From: Amanita rubescens
Taxonomy: Eukaryota > Basidiomycota > Agaricomycetes > Agaricales > Amanitaceae
Reading direction: 5' to 3'
DNA: 64,000 bases
NCBI GenBank assembly: GCA_015039365.1
Contig: WION01000004.1
Span: forward strand, 496,001 to 560,000
The notes beneath the pieces are model-generated. The model saw only the letters and a list, made by a program, of their open reading frames with translations. It was not told the DNA's origin and searched no databases. Made by a program: the position numbers and the translations under genes. Of this stretch, positions 19,960 to 30,858 are shown piece after piece (within the stretch, counting starts at the first letter, position 1; each line of letters starts with the position of its first letter).

Positions 19960-22287
19960 TTAATCATCCAAAGTATCATCGCCCCGTTTTATGCCATTCA
20001 TACTGGCCGAATAACTCCCAAACTGCATTGCTCGCTTCTTTCTCCTGCTTGCCTCGACAAGTCCCATCTTCTCTGATGCTAACCTAAGCAACATCTTGTC
20101 ACCCAATCCCAGCTCTAGTCTTGGGTCCATTTTATGTTCCACTGGCAGTCCCGCTAAAAAATTGACGACGCTCAGTGAAAGAAACGGATGTCGTGCTTCT
20201 TTTCCGTGAGATGAAATGATGCGGTCGTCTCTTCCCAAGTTTCTTGTCGGAATACGGTCAAGGTCAAGTTGTAACTGTCGCAATCTTGTAAATCGCCAGT
20301 GAGCTATCAACAACTTCATTTTACCTCGTCAATCGCCGCTCGCCATCCGCCAGTCTCATAGCTTGTTCTATGACGACTGTAACCTCCAAGTAATTCGTCT
20401 GCTCCCAAGCCGTTTAACAGAACACGTGCTGGACTGGTATACGGCCTCGGTTCAGAAGCAGGCGTGTCTCTAACTTGGCCGATACCTCTTGATGCGAAAT
20501 ACAAAGCAAGGGCGAGGCTCTAAACCGGGATTTAACCATAGCGTCTACAGCCATGTGCTGAATGTACCAAATCCATGACCGTGCGAGAGGGATACATGAT
20601 CGACTGAACAAGAGGACGAGCCGCCTGTGACTCTGGGTATGGAACATTAACTTCGACCTGTACTTGCATTAGCTGCTGGTTCTACAACGATGTAGATTCC
20701 CACAAAATTCCATTGTCGTCCTGGGCATATTCGTCGTAGCTCTTCTAGTTCTTGAAGCCCAGTTACTCTATCAGGGACGAGGTAGGAAACCTCCGCAGTT
20801 TTCGACGTAGCTATCGATCAATGAGCTTGTATCGTCATTCCATTTGCTCCCTAACCAACCTTTCGACAGTAGCTTCATTTTTCGAGGGTTTTCAAAAGCG
20901 ACGTTCAGGAGGTCGATCGATTCGTGCATTGGAACGTGCCTATTAATCGAACATTGAAGGGAGTTGGCGCTGGGCCTGTTTACTCACTTGTGCGCCAGGT
21001 ACGCGATTACGGCCGAATCTATTCCGCCACTAAAGAGCACGGCCACCCGTCCCTGTGTTCTTGATCCACAAATACGGCCATCTACCGAATCGCACTGCGC
21101 TTCTAACTTGGTAATTGCAGGTATGTTGTTCACCTGTAGTTTCACGCTTCGGTCTAGCCGGTCTATCAAACCATCAATGCTTTCAGTAAGAAAGTCCCGA
21201 ATGCTATCTAGCGGTCGTTCGAGATAGTCGAGAGAAGGCAATCTATCGTTCATCCTTCGTGGCGCGGCCTAGGATTGGAATGAGAAGGTAACATCGACAA
21301 CACCCATGTTACACACAAAAGGCTGGTTTGGGACGTCAGGTGTATGGCGAGGCCATTGTTTCAGAGCATTCTTGAAACGAATCTCGATCTGTTGAGCGTG
21401 TAACTCATCAGTCTGTTGAAGGAAGACGTGGACATACATTATTATCATCCAAATTCTGCTCTTGGAAACGCGTAAGATCCAAGCAATAAATGTGATCAGT
21501 ACTAAGCTCTTTCAATGCATATGATTGATCTGCCCCAGCTGAGACAGAGGCTAACAAGAAGAACGATTGGGTCACAGTTGGTGTATGAATAAGGAGCGAT
21601 CTACGACCCAATGGATCCCGGGCGAAATATAATTTCCGTGACGCGTTCTACTATGTTCAGAGATTAACAAGTCATGAACGATAGACGTACATGGTAGAAA
21701 GTAAATGCATAGCTGTTCAATACGATTGTAACACAGCTATATCAAACAAACAAAAAAGACATACGGTCCTTCGATGTGTCCAAGTAATTCAGGAACTGAA
21801 TCTGGATTCTCGAGTGAACTCAGGACATCCATCAACTTGACCCCATCATTTTCCGCCACCGAAATCTAAAGTTGACATTTCTAGCGGCATAAAATAATCG
21901 TCAAGTAACGAACCGACCTCCATCCCGTCAAAGATCTCGATAATATCAGCGTCAAGTACCAGTCTCTAGTGGATGGATGCACTTACTTCTCCATTCCAGC
22001 ACAACACATTGCCATTTTTTAAATGAGGTTGCAGCACCGGAGCTTCTCCACGTAATCTAAGCTCGGAGGCGACAAATAAAACGGAAAGTGTCGGCGACGA
22101 ATAGGGTGTAAGCTGGTATTCGGTTTGCACATCAGGTCCTTCAGCCTGTATGAGCCTAAGTGGATCGACTTTCAGTCGAAGGACTCACCTCGCGAGGAAT
22201 TTGCTAATCGCAAGTTCTGCCAGATGTAGGGGTTCAGGGGGATCGGGTCCACTATCTGGGTATGCGATAGGCGAGGATACCACACAT
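19960..22287 (-). CDS. Asparagine-synthetase-domain protein, ASNSD1 type
   Basis: Starts MCGILAYRIP, the N-terminal Cys2 of an Ntn glutaminase domain, and ends in an asparagine-synthetase-like ATP-pyrophosphatase domain. Blocks in order: GPDVQTEYQLTPYSSPTLSV, NGNVLCWNGE, a tiny IFDGME exon (18 nt), ENDGVKLMDVLSSLENPDSV, LYFARDPLGRRSLLIHTP, the PP-loop RVAVLFSGGIDSAVIAYLAH, ESIDLLNVAFENPRKM, VSYLVPDRVTGLQELEELRR, the YTSPARVLLNGLGADELLGG motif, LDLDRIPTRNLGRDDR and SSHGKEARHPFLSLSVV. At least eleven exons. The real biochemical activity of ASNSD1 proteins is unsettled; they lack several residues of true Asn synthetases. One surplus base near 22257 separates MCGI from the rest of the N-terminal exon. 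Confidence 0.9.
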
Positions 22288-22408
22288 GACGGATAAGATT
22301 TGTGTTTATCATTGGTAGGATTTACTAAGCGAACAAGTACTCGATACACATTCGTTACATTCGTTACTATCAACTTTACTTGGGAGACACAGTAAACAAT
22401 GCAGCCTA

Positions 22409-24379
22409 TCATGTGTTGTATGTAGAGGCTGACACGTTGCCGCCACGACCAGTCCAATTAACGTCTGAAAACACATCAGAACGACGTGCAAATGACAAAG
22501 TCAGCACTTACGGATGTCTTGACCAGCCTTGAACCTCTCGTTCTCCTTTCCGGGCAAAACCCGGAAAGTGTGGGCGCCAAAGTAGTCACGCTATGAATAG
22601 TTCATTACATCGTCACCGTCCCCGCAATAGAAAAAAAACAAACCTGAGCTTGTAGGATATTGGCTGGGAGTATGTCACTCCGGTACCCGTCGAAGAACGC
22701 GAGTGCAGTGCTGAAGGCCGGTGTGGGAATTCCCCAAAGTAAGGCCTGCGCAATTACACGTCTCCAGCCAGGCTGAGCCTTGTGGATAGCTGTGGTGATA
22801 TTCAGCTCAATTGCTTATCTGACCAAGCTAGCAAACACACCAGTGATGAAAAAATCGTCAAACAACAACGATTCAAGCTCATGGTTCTTGACATATGCAG
22901 CTGCGATATCGTTCAAGAATACGCTCTGAAAGAGTTTTTAAACAGACAAATTAGAGTTTTTCCGGAATAGTTACCTTGATGATGCAGCCACCTCGCCACA
23001 TTCCTGGCTATCCCTGCATAGTTGAGATTCCATCCAATCTACTGACATGTGGATTAAGACACTTCCACCTGAACGGGGAATGTAATTACCTCTTTCGCAG
23101 TTTCTCGCATCAGCATGAAGCCTTGCGTATAAGAGATCATTTTCGACGCATATAATGCCTGCTTCTAAATCGTCGATGAATTGTTGCTTGTCGCCGCGGA
23201 AGGGTTCCTTCTGTGGTCCAGTATAGAACTTTGCTTGCAGCGAACGCGCTCTTCTTTGATAGACGAGAGGCATCTGGCGAAAACGGCCTCGCCGATAAGC
23301 GTCACTGAACAATAATCAGAAAATTCCCCCCAAAGCAAATTCGACGAACCTGGGGTGCCAGCATCCAAGGCCGCTATAGCGGTCCATTTTCCTGTACCTT
23401 TCTGTCCGGCCTTGTCAAGTATTTTATGGATGACATGTTCGCCATCGTCATCCCTGAATTTGAGGATATTTGCAGTTATCTCTATAAGGAACGAGTCGAG
23501 GACACCCTTGTTCCACTTGGTAAATATATCGGAGATTTCGTCGTCTCCCAACCCCAATCCACGCCCGAGAATGTCGTAGGCTTCGGCAATTAGTTGCATG
23601 TCTCCATACTCGATACCTGACATGAGAAATATGTGAATAACAAGGCGGGTTTGTCGGACAGGTCTTGTTACCATTGTGTACCATTTTAACATAGTGTCCT
23701 GAACCAGTTTCACCTACCCAGTCACAGCATGGCTCTCCAAAAGCTTGAGCGGCCACTTTTTGGAAAATTTCCTTAACGTGAGGCCATGCAGCTGGAGAAC
23801 CCCCGGGCATGAGGGATGGCCCATATCGAGCACCTTCTTCACCACCCGAGACGCCAGTGCCAATGTAAAGTAACCCTTTCGATTCCAGTTCCTTGGTGCG
23901 GCGGATACTGTCTGGATAGTGGGAATTACCACCGTCGATTACTATATCACCAGTCTCCAGGTGGGGTGTGAGTTGTTGGATCAGCGCATCGACGGCGGAC
24001 CCGGCTTTGACCAGTAGAATGATTTTGCGGGGCGTCTTCAATTTCGAGATGAATTCCTCAATCGAATGAGCACCCTGTATCTTCGTTCCTGTTGCTTCGT
24101 TAGCAATACAACAAGGCGGGTCCCGCGGACCCACCTTTGGCCTCATTTTGGAGGAAGTGGTCGACTTTTTCCGTCGATCTATTGTAGCATACAACAACAA
24201 AGCCTTTATCATTCATGTTTAGAATCAAGTTTTGACCCTAGAGCTGCGTTAAGTCTGTGGCGATGTTATCAATGATAAATATGAATACCATAACGGCAAG
24301 GCCGATGAGACCGATATCGCCTCTGGTGAGTCGTCAGCTATGAAAAAAATCAAGGCAGCGGAGAGACGCACGTAGCCAT
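22409..24379 (-). CDS. GND1: 6-phosphogluconate dehydrogenase, decarboxylating
   Basis: Oxidatively decarboxylates 6-phosphogluconate to ribulose 5-phosphate and yields NADPH. The first coding exon is just 8 nt (24379-24372), then [20 protein letters not shown] (Rossmann GxGxxG-like), [78 protein letters not shown] with the catalytic Lys/His region, [84 protein letters not shown] and the C-terminal [11 protein letters not shown]. Four surplus bases (near 23239, 23223, 23162, 23001) interrupt the frame within 240 bp of coding sequence; removing them restores the family sequence exactly. The other introns fit in phase. Confidence 0.95.
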
Positions 24380-24747
24380 CTTATCTGTAAGGTGGATGTC
24401 GATGGACGATGTGGTTGGAGATAGAGTTGAGATTGGGTAAACAGGCAGAAACACGATGAGTTGGCGAGAATATATGTGGACCCCGGTTCAGTGTATATCC
24501 AGCCGATTCTTCTCTGGACGTTCTATGGCCTCAGCCGAGCACAAGCGCGGCTAGGCGACGATATCTGCTAAGCGAGTACCAGATGGAATACCTGTTATCG
24601 CTTGCCATACTAGGCAATTGCGCAAGACTGATTACGTTTGGCAAGTGTTCAGCGCTGTGGCCATTCGCAAGGTAAGTACTCGGCTACAATCTTCAGTTAC
24701 CTTGCACTGTTCTGCACGTCCCTGCTTCGCATACAATCGTTGACGCA
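24380..24747. promoter_or_regulatory. Divergent promoter region between GND1 and the OSH3-like gene
   Basis: This 368-bp gap separates two head-to-head start codons (24379 minus, 24748 plus). TATA-like stretches occur (gaatatatgtgg near 24470; gtgtatatcc near 24492). No open frame looks coding. The region must hold both promoters; element use is inferred. Confidence 0.5.
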
Positions 24748-27324
24748 ATGAAGCCTCCCCAACCTGTCATCTATAGGAACCCAAGTTCGTCTCTGCCACG
24801 GGCTCGAGAACAAGTGCAGGCCTCATCTATCCTTCATGAAGGATGGATTCTGAAGAAGCGGAGAAAGAAGATGCAAGGTGCTTATTCCCATGCATTGCTC
24901 GACTGTTCCGTTGATAGCATCTTTAAGGTTTTGCACGCCGGCATTTCACCCTATTTGATGACGGGACGCTGAGATATTCATATGCCCCTGGAAAGCCCAT
25001 CCGAGACCAGTTATCACTAGATCAAGCCGCAATATCAACAACCTCAGGGTGCAAGGACATTCACATTGATTCTACCGTAGCGACATTTCATCTGCGATGT
25101 CTGACAACTGGCGATTTTGAAACGTGGATGGGGCTGTTCAGGTTCTTCAGTTTTATTGATGTTCATCGTGATTACCTACTTTTTCACTGTCAGGAAATTT
25201 ATCCACGTTTCAAATGGAACTCGTAGATCAGCAAGTGTAAGATACACAACACAGCAGGAGTTTCAGCCGGGTAGCAAATTTGGAGAAATCATCGACGAGA
25301 TGGGTCTGGTGAGCCTGCTCGCCTTCATTTGATGTAGACCTCAGTTATGCTCAAGGTAATAGCCGAATTGGAGAAGTCTATCATTGCAATCGCACAGGAT
25401 AATGCATTGACGCATTCGAAGAAACCAGACAAAATCAAGGACCATACCCGGAAGGACGCCGTTCTTGGGCGGTTCAGAAAAGGTTTGTCGTCTTCCTAAA
25501 CATATGGCGTGTCTGAACACTTGCAGCCGCCCATACGTCTACTCCGGAAGAACTGTCCAAACGCCTCGGAACGGGTGACTCAACTTCTACGAGCCCTCTA
25601 CCGCCCTCGATCCAGCACAGTATCTCAATACTCAATACCTTAAAAGGCCATCATGTTTCACTTACCATGTCTCTTCGGCTCTTCGTTAATGTTGAGTCTG
25701 CTCGTGGTTTGCGGAATTCATCCCTACCCACTACTACGGAAGAAGATGCTGCATCTTTATCTGGACACTCGAGACACAATTCTTTTACTACGACTATAGG
25801 TGACAGTTTGATCGAGTGGTACGATGCTCGCGATGGACCAGAAGAGTTTTTTATGGGCATAGATGAGCAAGAACCTGTAGAGCTCGTTGCTTCATCTGAT
25901 GACCAAAGTACTGAACATCTTGATGGTGGCTCTGGTGAAGACACTGATGTTGAAGATCATGTTATCAAAGCCCAGGATCAAAAAGTCAGGACTCATCAGC
26001 AAGATCCTACCCGAGTTGTTCGGCGGTCAGAATTACCGGCAACCACCACCAATGATGAGGGTAGTTTATTTGCCATCCTCAAGAATAATGTAGGGAAGGT
26101 ATGTTTACATTGCCACGTGTCATGTCCCAAGTACTCATAAAAATACAGGACCTGTCAACTATCACATTTCCCGTGACGTTCAACGAGCCCCTCACGTTAT
26201 TGCAACGGGCTGCCGAGGAACTGGAGTATTATGAACTGCTGAATAAGGCCACCGAGTCTGATGATCCTATTACACGACTTTGTTATGTTGCAGCATTCGC
26301 TGTTTCGGGCTATGCCCATACACGGCACAGATCCGGGAGGAAAGGATTGTAAGCATACGTCGGCCGAACTATACATTGCATCAGTTGTAACAACATTTAT
26401 CCTCAGTAACCCTATGCTGGGAGAAACTTTTGAAGATAGTCGAATGAAGTTCATCGCTGAAAAGGTACGACACCAGCCCCTGGAGATAGCATACCACGCA
26501 GAAGGTCTTGGTTGGGAATTGACGGCCACATCTTGTGGCAAAACAAAGTTTTGGGGTAAGCATCTGCCATGACCTTAATCGCGCGTGTCCAATCTCATGT
26601 CTATAGGGAAAAGTTTGGAAATAATACCTACTGGCACGACCAACCTCAGAATAAGAAAATCTCATTACACTTGGTAAGCTGGGTCCGGATATTTATGTAG
26701 TAATCACTGATGTCCGCCTTTCACAACAGGTGTAAGCCGTCATCCTTCGCGAGGAATTTGATCGTTGGGACGAAGTATTTGGAACATTGTGGAAAAATGA
26801 TAATAGAAGATATCTCAAACGAGATTCGCGCCGTCCTCGAATTTAAACAAAATGGCTACTGGGGTTCCATAAACGTCGTTTCGGGCGTGGTGTACGCAAA
26901 CGATGGTCAAACTGCATGTAAGTTGGATGGAAAGTGGGACGAACAAATATCGAAAAGTCTCGACTCCACCCAATATCACGTCCTGTGGCGAATGTATTCT
27001 TTCCCAAGGAACACTCATCAATTCTACGGCTTTACGAGCTTTGCCATGACCCTTAACGAGATTACTGGTGATCTTGTTGGTAACCTACCGCCAACTGATT
27101 CCCGTTATCGGCCAGATGTGAGAGCATTAGAAGAAGGGGATATAGAGCGTGCTGAGGAAGAAAAACAAAGAGTGGAAGAGCTACAAAGGCAGCGAAGACG
27201 ACGAGGAGAGGATAGAGACCCCCGCTGGTTTAAGCAGGTTGGAGATACATGGGTATACACGGGGGAATACTGGGAGGTCAGAACAAATGGCTGGGACCGC
27301 GAGCATATCAGTCCTTTGTGGTGA
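24748..27324 (+). CDS. OSH3: Oxysterol-binding protein homologue, PH plus ORD domains (Osh3-like)
   Basis: A lipid-transfer protein family that exchanges sterols or phosphoinositides at membrane contact sites. First exons: 24748-24877, 24928-25141, 25194-25308. The PH domain runs from ASSILHEGWILKKRRKKMQG through FTLFDDGTLRYSYAPGKP to TTGDFETWMGLFRKFI. A linker with Ser and acidic stretches follows. The ORD has FNEPLTLLQRAAEELEYYEL, GFNPMLGETFED, FWGKSLEIIPTGTTNLRI, NLIVGTKYLEHCGKM and LDSTQYHVLWRMYSFPRN. Where many OSBPs have EQVSHHPP this one has EKVRHQP. The end is DRDPRWFKQVGDTWVYTGEY. The intron after 25308 would be 29 nt, or 41 nt with a weaker donor. GOLD and FFAT regions were not identified. 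Confidence 0.9.
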
Positions 27325-27552
27325 ACTTTGATCATTATACTAATACGCCGCTACGACTGCAATTTATAGCGTTGTGTATGAGCATGACCATATTGGTTCT
27401 GCTTTGGCACGAAAAATAACTTTAAGATGGCTCGTTCAAGGTTGGGTGACCGAAAAGTCGTTATTGGCAGGCTTTTAGCGTGACGCCGTCACATTATTCG
27501 GGATAATATTTTTAGCTGCCTGTTGTAAAGGCAAGCAATACGCTCATCTAAA

Positions 27553-30500
27553 ATGCTTAGGGCTGTCAGGCAAAGGGCTCAGGGTATTCGCCATCCGTTA
27601 TCAAAACATTTTGCGCACCATGCGACTCTGACTGAAAAGGATTGTACCTCTATCACTCCACCTTACGCTACACTACTCAGAAATCTGGAGCGGGTGCGCG
27701 TGGCCCTCAAAAGGCCCTTAACCTTAGCGGAAAAGTTTCTTTACAGTCATCTTGTTGACCCAGAAAGAAATCTTTCGTCAGGAGGGAAAGTGAGGGGAGA
27801 AACGTATTTGCAGTTGCGGCCTCAGAGGGTTGCAATGCAAGACGCGTCGGCTCAGTAAGTTAGCCCATCGTACGCAGATATGGTGTTTAATTTCACCTCT
27901 CTCCTCTAGAATGGCATTGTAATTCTACCAAATCCATGCCTTCCAAGTCTTACACGCACTCCAGATTGCAGTTCATGAGCGCAGGCTTGGACCGATGCGC
28001 GGTGCCAACGAGTATACATTGTGATCACCTTATCCAAGCTTCAGAAGGCGCCGAAAAAGATTTGCAGGTATACTACTAGTAAACGTACGACTGGGATCCT
28101 GCTGATCATGGTAGAGAGCCATCATCACGAATCAAGAAGTTTTTGACTTCCTGGAAAGTGCGGCGCTGAAGTATGGAATAGAATTTTGGGGACCGGGATC
28201 GGGCATTATCCATCAAATTGTTCTCGAGAACTACGCTGCGCCAGGCATGCTCATGTAAGCTTAGGGCATGATGTCAGGATTTGGCTAATTGTCATTCTTT
28301 CAGGCTCGGCACAGGTAGGGACTGACAGTAAGGCGTCGTTTAATGGAATTAATGAATTGGCAGACTCGCACACTCCAAATGCTGGTGGTTTGGGAACATT
28401 GGCGATTGGCGTGGGAGGCGCCGACGCCGTCGACGCCATGACGAATACGCCTTGGGAGCTGAAGGCCCCGCAAATAATTGGTAGGACTGTGGAATGACTT
28501 TGAGAACTTTTACTCAATTAATTGAAGGAATAAACTTGACGGGCAAATTGAATGGATGGGCAACTCCAAAAGATCTCATTTTACACATCGCTGGGCGTCT
28601 GACGGTCAGAGTAAGCTTGATTTTTTGCTCTTCTTTATATCCCGCAATTATAATCTAGGGTGGCACCGGCCGGATATTAGAATATTTTGGGAATGGGGTT
28701 CATACGCAATCTTGCACCGGTGAAGAATTTTTTGTTTGTTTTATCCTTTCCTAAACCTAAAGTAAATGGGTTTCAGGTTTAGCAACGATAGCAAACATGG
28801 GGGCTGAGGTCGGCGCAACGACGTCCGTGTTCCCATACACCGATGGCATGCGAGCTTATCTGCGTGCTACCGGTCGTTCGGCAGTGGCAGACGCTGCCGA
28901 CAAAGCGGCTTCTGTTGGATATCTAAGTGCGGACAAGGATGCTGAGTACGACGACGTCATTGAAATAGTAAGTTGCTGAGTTTTGGCACTGATTCCCATC
29001 TTCAATATACTCGCAGGATCTCTCGGAACTCGAACCAACGATCAATGGGCCTTTTACACCAGATCTGGCGGTTCCTATATCAAAGTTTGGAGGGTTTGTC
29101 AAGTCTCAGGGTTGGAAGGATGAGATTTCTGCTGGCCTGATCGGATCATGCACAAACAGTTCCTATGAAGACATGGTTTGTGTTTCAAATATCTGTGATA
29201 TGTCGACTCACCAATCCTAGACGAGCGTCGCTCATTTGGCTAGGCAAGCAAAGGATGTTGGATTGAAGACTCAGGTGATAAATGCCAGTGCCTTTCTAGT
29301 TTTGTGATTGAATCTTTCCCTCAGGTACCTTTCCTGTGTACTCCAGGTTCTGAACAAATTCATGCCACTATGGATCGGGACAATGTCACCTCTGCCTTGC
29401 AAGATGTTGGCGCAGTTGTGTTGGCAAATGCCTGTGGTCCATGTATAGGCCAGGTAATATTCATCAAAACCAATGCAGAAGTCTCACTGAACACTCTTTA
29501 GTGGAAACGAGGAAGTCAAGCCGATGAGGAAAATGGTTTGCAATGTCCATTCCTCGTTAGCAATTTGTTGACAATTCTGGACGTCACAGCGATATTAACA
29601 AGCTTTAATAGAAACTTTAGAGCCAGAAACGATGGGAACCGTTCAACAATGAATTTCCTTGCATCACCAACGATCGTTACGGCCATGTCCTTTTCGGGGA
29701 AACTGTCATTCAATCCAATCACTGACTCTATTGACCTGCCTTCTGGGGAGAAATTTAAGTTTTCGCCTCCTGTTGGTCAAGATCTTCCCCAGTCCGGCTT
29801 TGCAAAGGGTAATTCTGCTTACTATCCAGCACCGTCGCCGAACCCTCAGCCCAATGTCGAGGTCGTCATTAAGGAGGATTCTCAACGATTGGAAAGATTA
29901 ATACCATTTTCCAGTCACTTCGGCGAAGGCTCTGGTAATACCAGGGGTCTTGAGTTACCACCACTGAAAGTCTTGATGCGAGTTCGAGGAAAATGCACTA
30001 CAGACCACATCTCAGCTGCAGTGAGCATCTTCCTCAGCCACTTCCCATTATATCTTCGCTCAATTTTCTGTCAGGGTCCATGGTTAAAGTATAAAGGCCA
30101 TCTAACAAACATATCCGAGAATCTTCGTAGGTATTAATTATGTGAGTGTCTATGCGGCAGCTAATGCGAAATTGCAGTCATTACGGTACCTTTTAAAAAC
30201 TGCAGCTAGGGATTTACACTTACTTCATGGTTACTTCCAGGCAGTAAATGACGAGGGTGGCGAGGTTAATGATGCTTTTGACCATGCCACGAGTAACAGG
30301 GGTACTATTCCAGCGATTGCCAAATCCTTCAAGGCTAGAGCACAACCGTGGGCTCTAATCGTAGACGAGAACTATGGCGAGGGCAGTGCGCGCGAGCATG
30401 CTGCCTTGCAACCTAGATTCTACGGTGCGTTTACATGATATATCTCTGTTTTGACTAACAATCTTTAATCGGAATAGGGTGTGCCTTGATTGTTGCTCGT

Positions 30501-30841
30501 TCTTTTGCTCGAATTCACGAAACAAACCTCAAGGTGAGAACGAGTTCTATCCGCTGATATCTGTTCCTATACCTTCGGACTAGAAACAAGGCATCTTGCC
30601 CCTATGGTTCGTCGACAAGGGAGATTATACCCGCATTGGATCTGGGGATATTATTGAGACCATTGGTCTCGCAGAGGCTATAGAAGGCGTTAAGGGTGTC
30701 CCTATCACCTTAAAAGTCACCAAGTTGAATGGCGAAGTTCTTGAGATTCCAACAAAGCATACCATGTCGGACGATCAATTCAAGTGGTTGCGGGCAGGAT
30801 CTGCTTTGAACCATATTCGTTCCCAAATAGTGCATAAATAA
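27553..30841 (+). CDS. ACO2: Mitochondrial aconitase-family hydratase (aconitase 2/homocitrate dehydratase type)
   Basis: A [4Fe-4S] hydro-lyase. The basic, acid-free N-terminus ([20 protein letters not shown]) is a likely mitochondrial presequence. Blocks: [42 protein letters not shown] (Fe-S Cys region follows), [24 protein letters not shown] and [10 protein letters not shown] supply the cluster ligands; [30 protein letters not shown] and [20 protein letters not shown] close the domain 4 active site. The many exons include three micro-exons: 27910-27918 (9 nt), 28304-28314 (11 nt) and 30178-30185 (8 nt). Assignment to the ACO2/homocitrate branch rather than ACO1 rests on the divergent C-terminus ([19 protein letters not shown]) and is tentative. 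No frame break. Confidence 0.92.
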
Positions 30842-30858
30842 TTCAGATCTACTATATG

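Noticed and set aside
22150..22200. Apparent frame shift between LAR and GPDVQ in the ASNSD1-like gene
   Set aside because: Using the upstream acceptor CTTAG gives LIQAEGPDVQ in phase, so no inserted base is needed.
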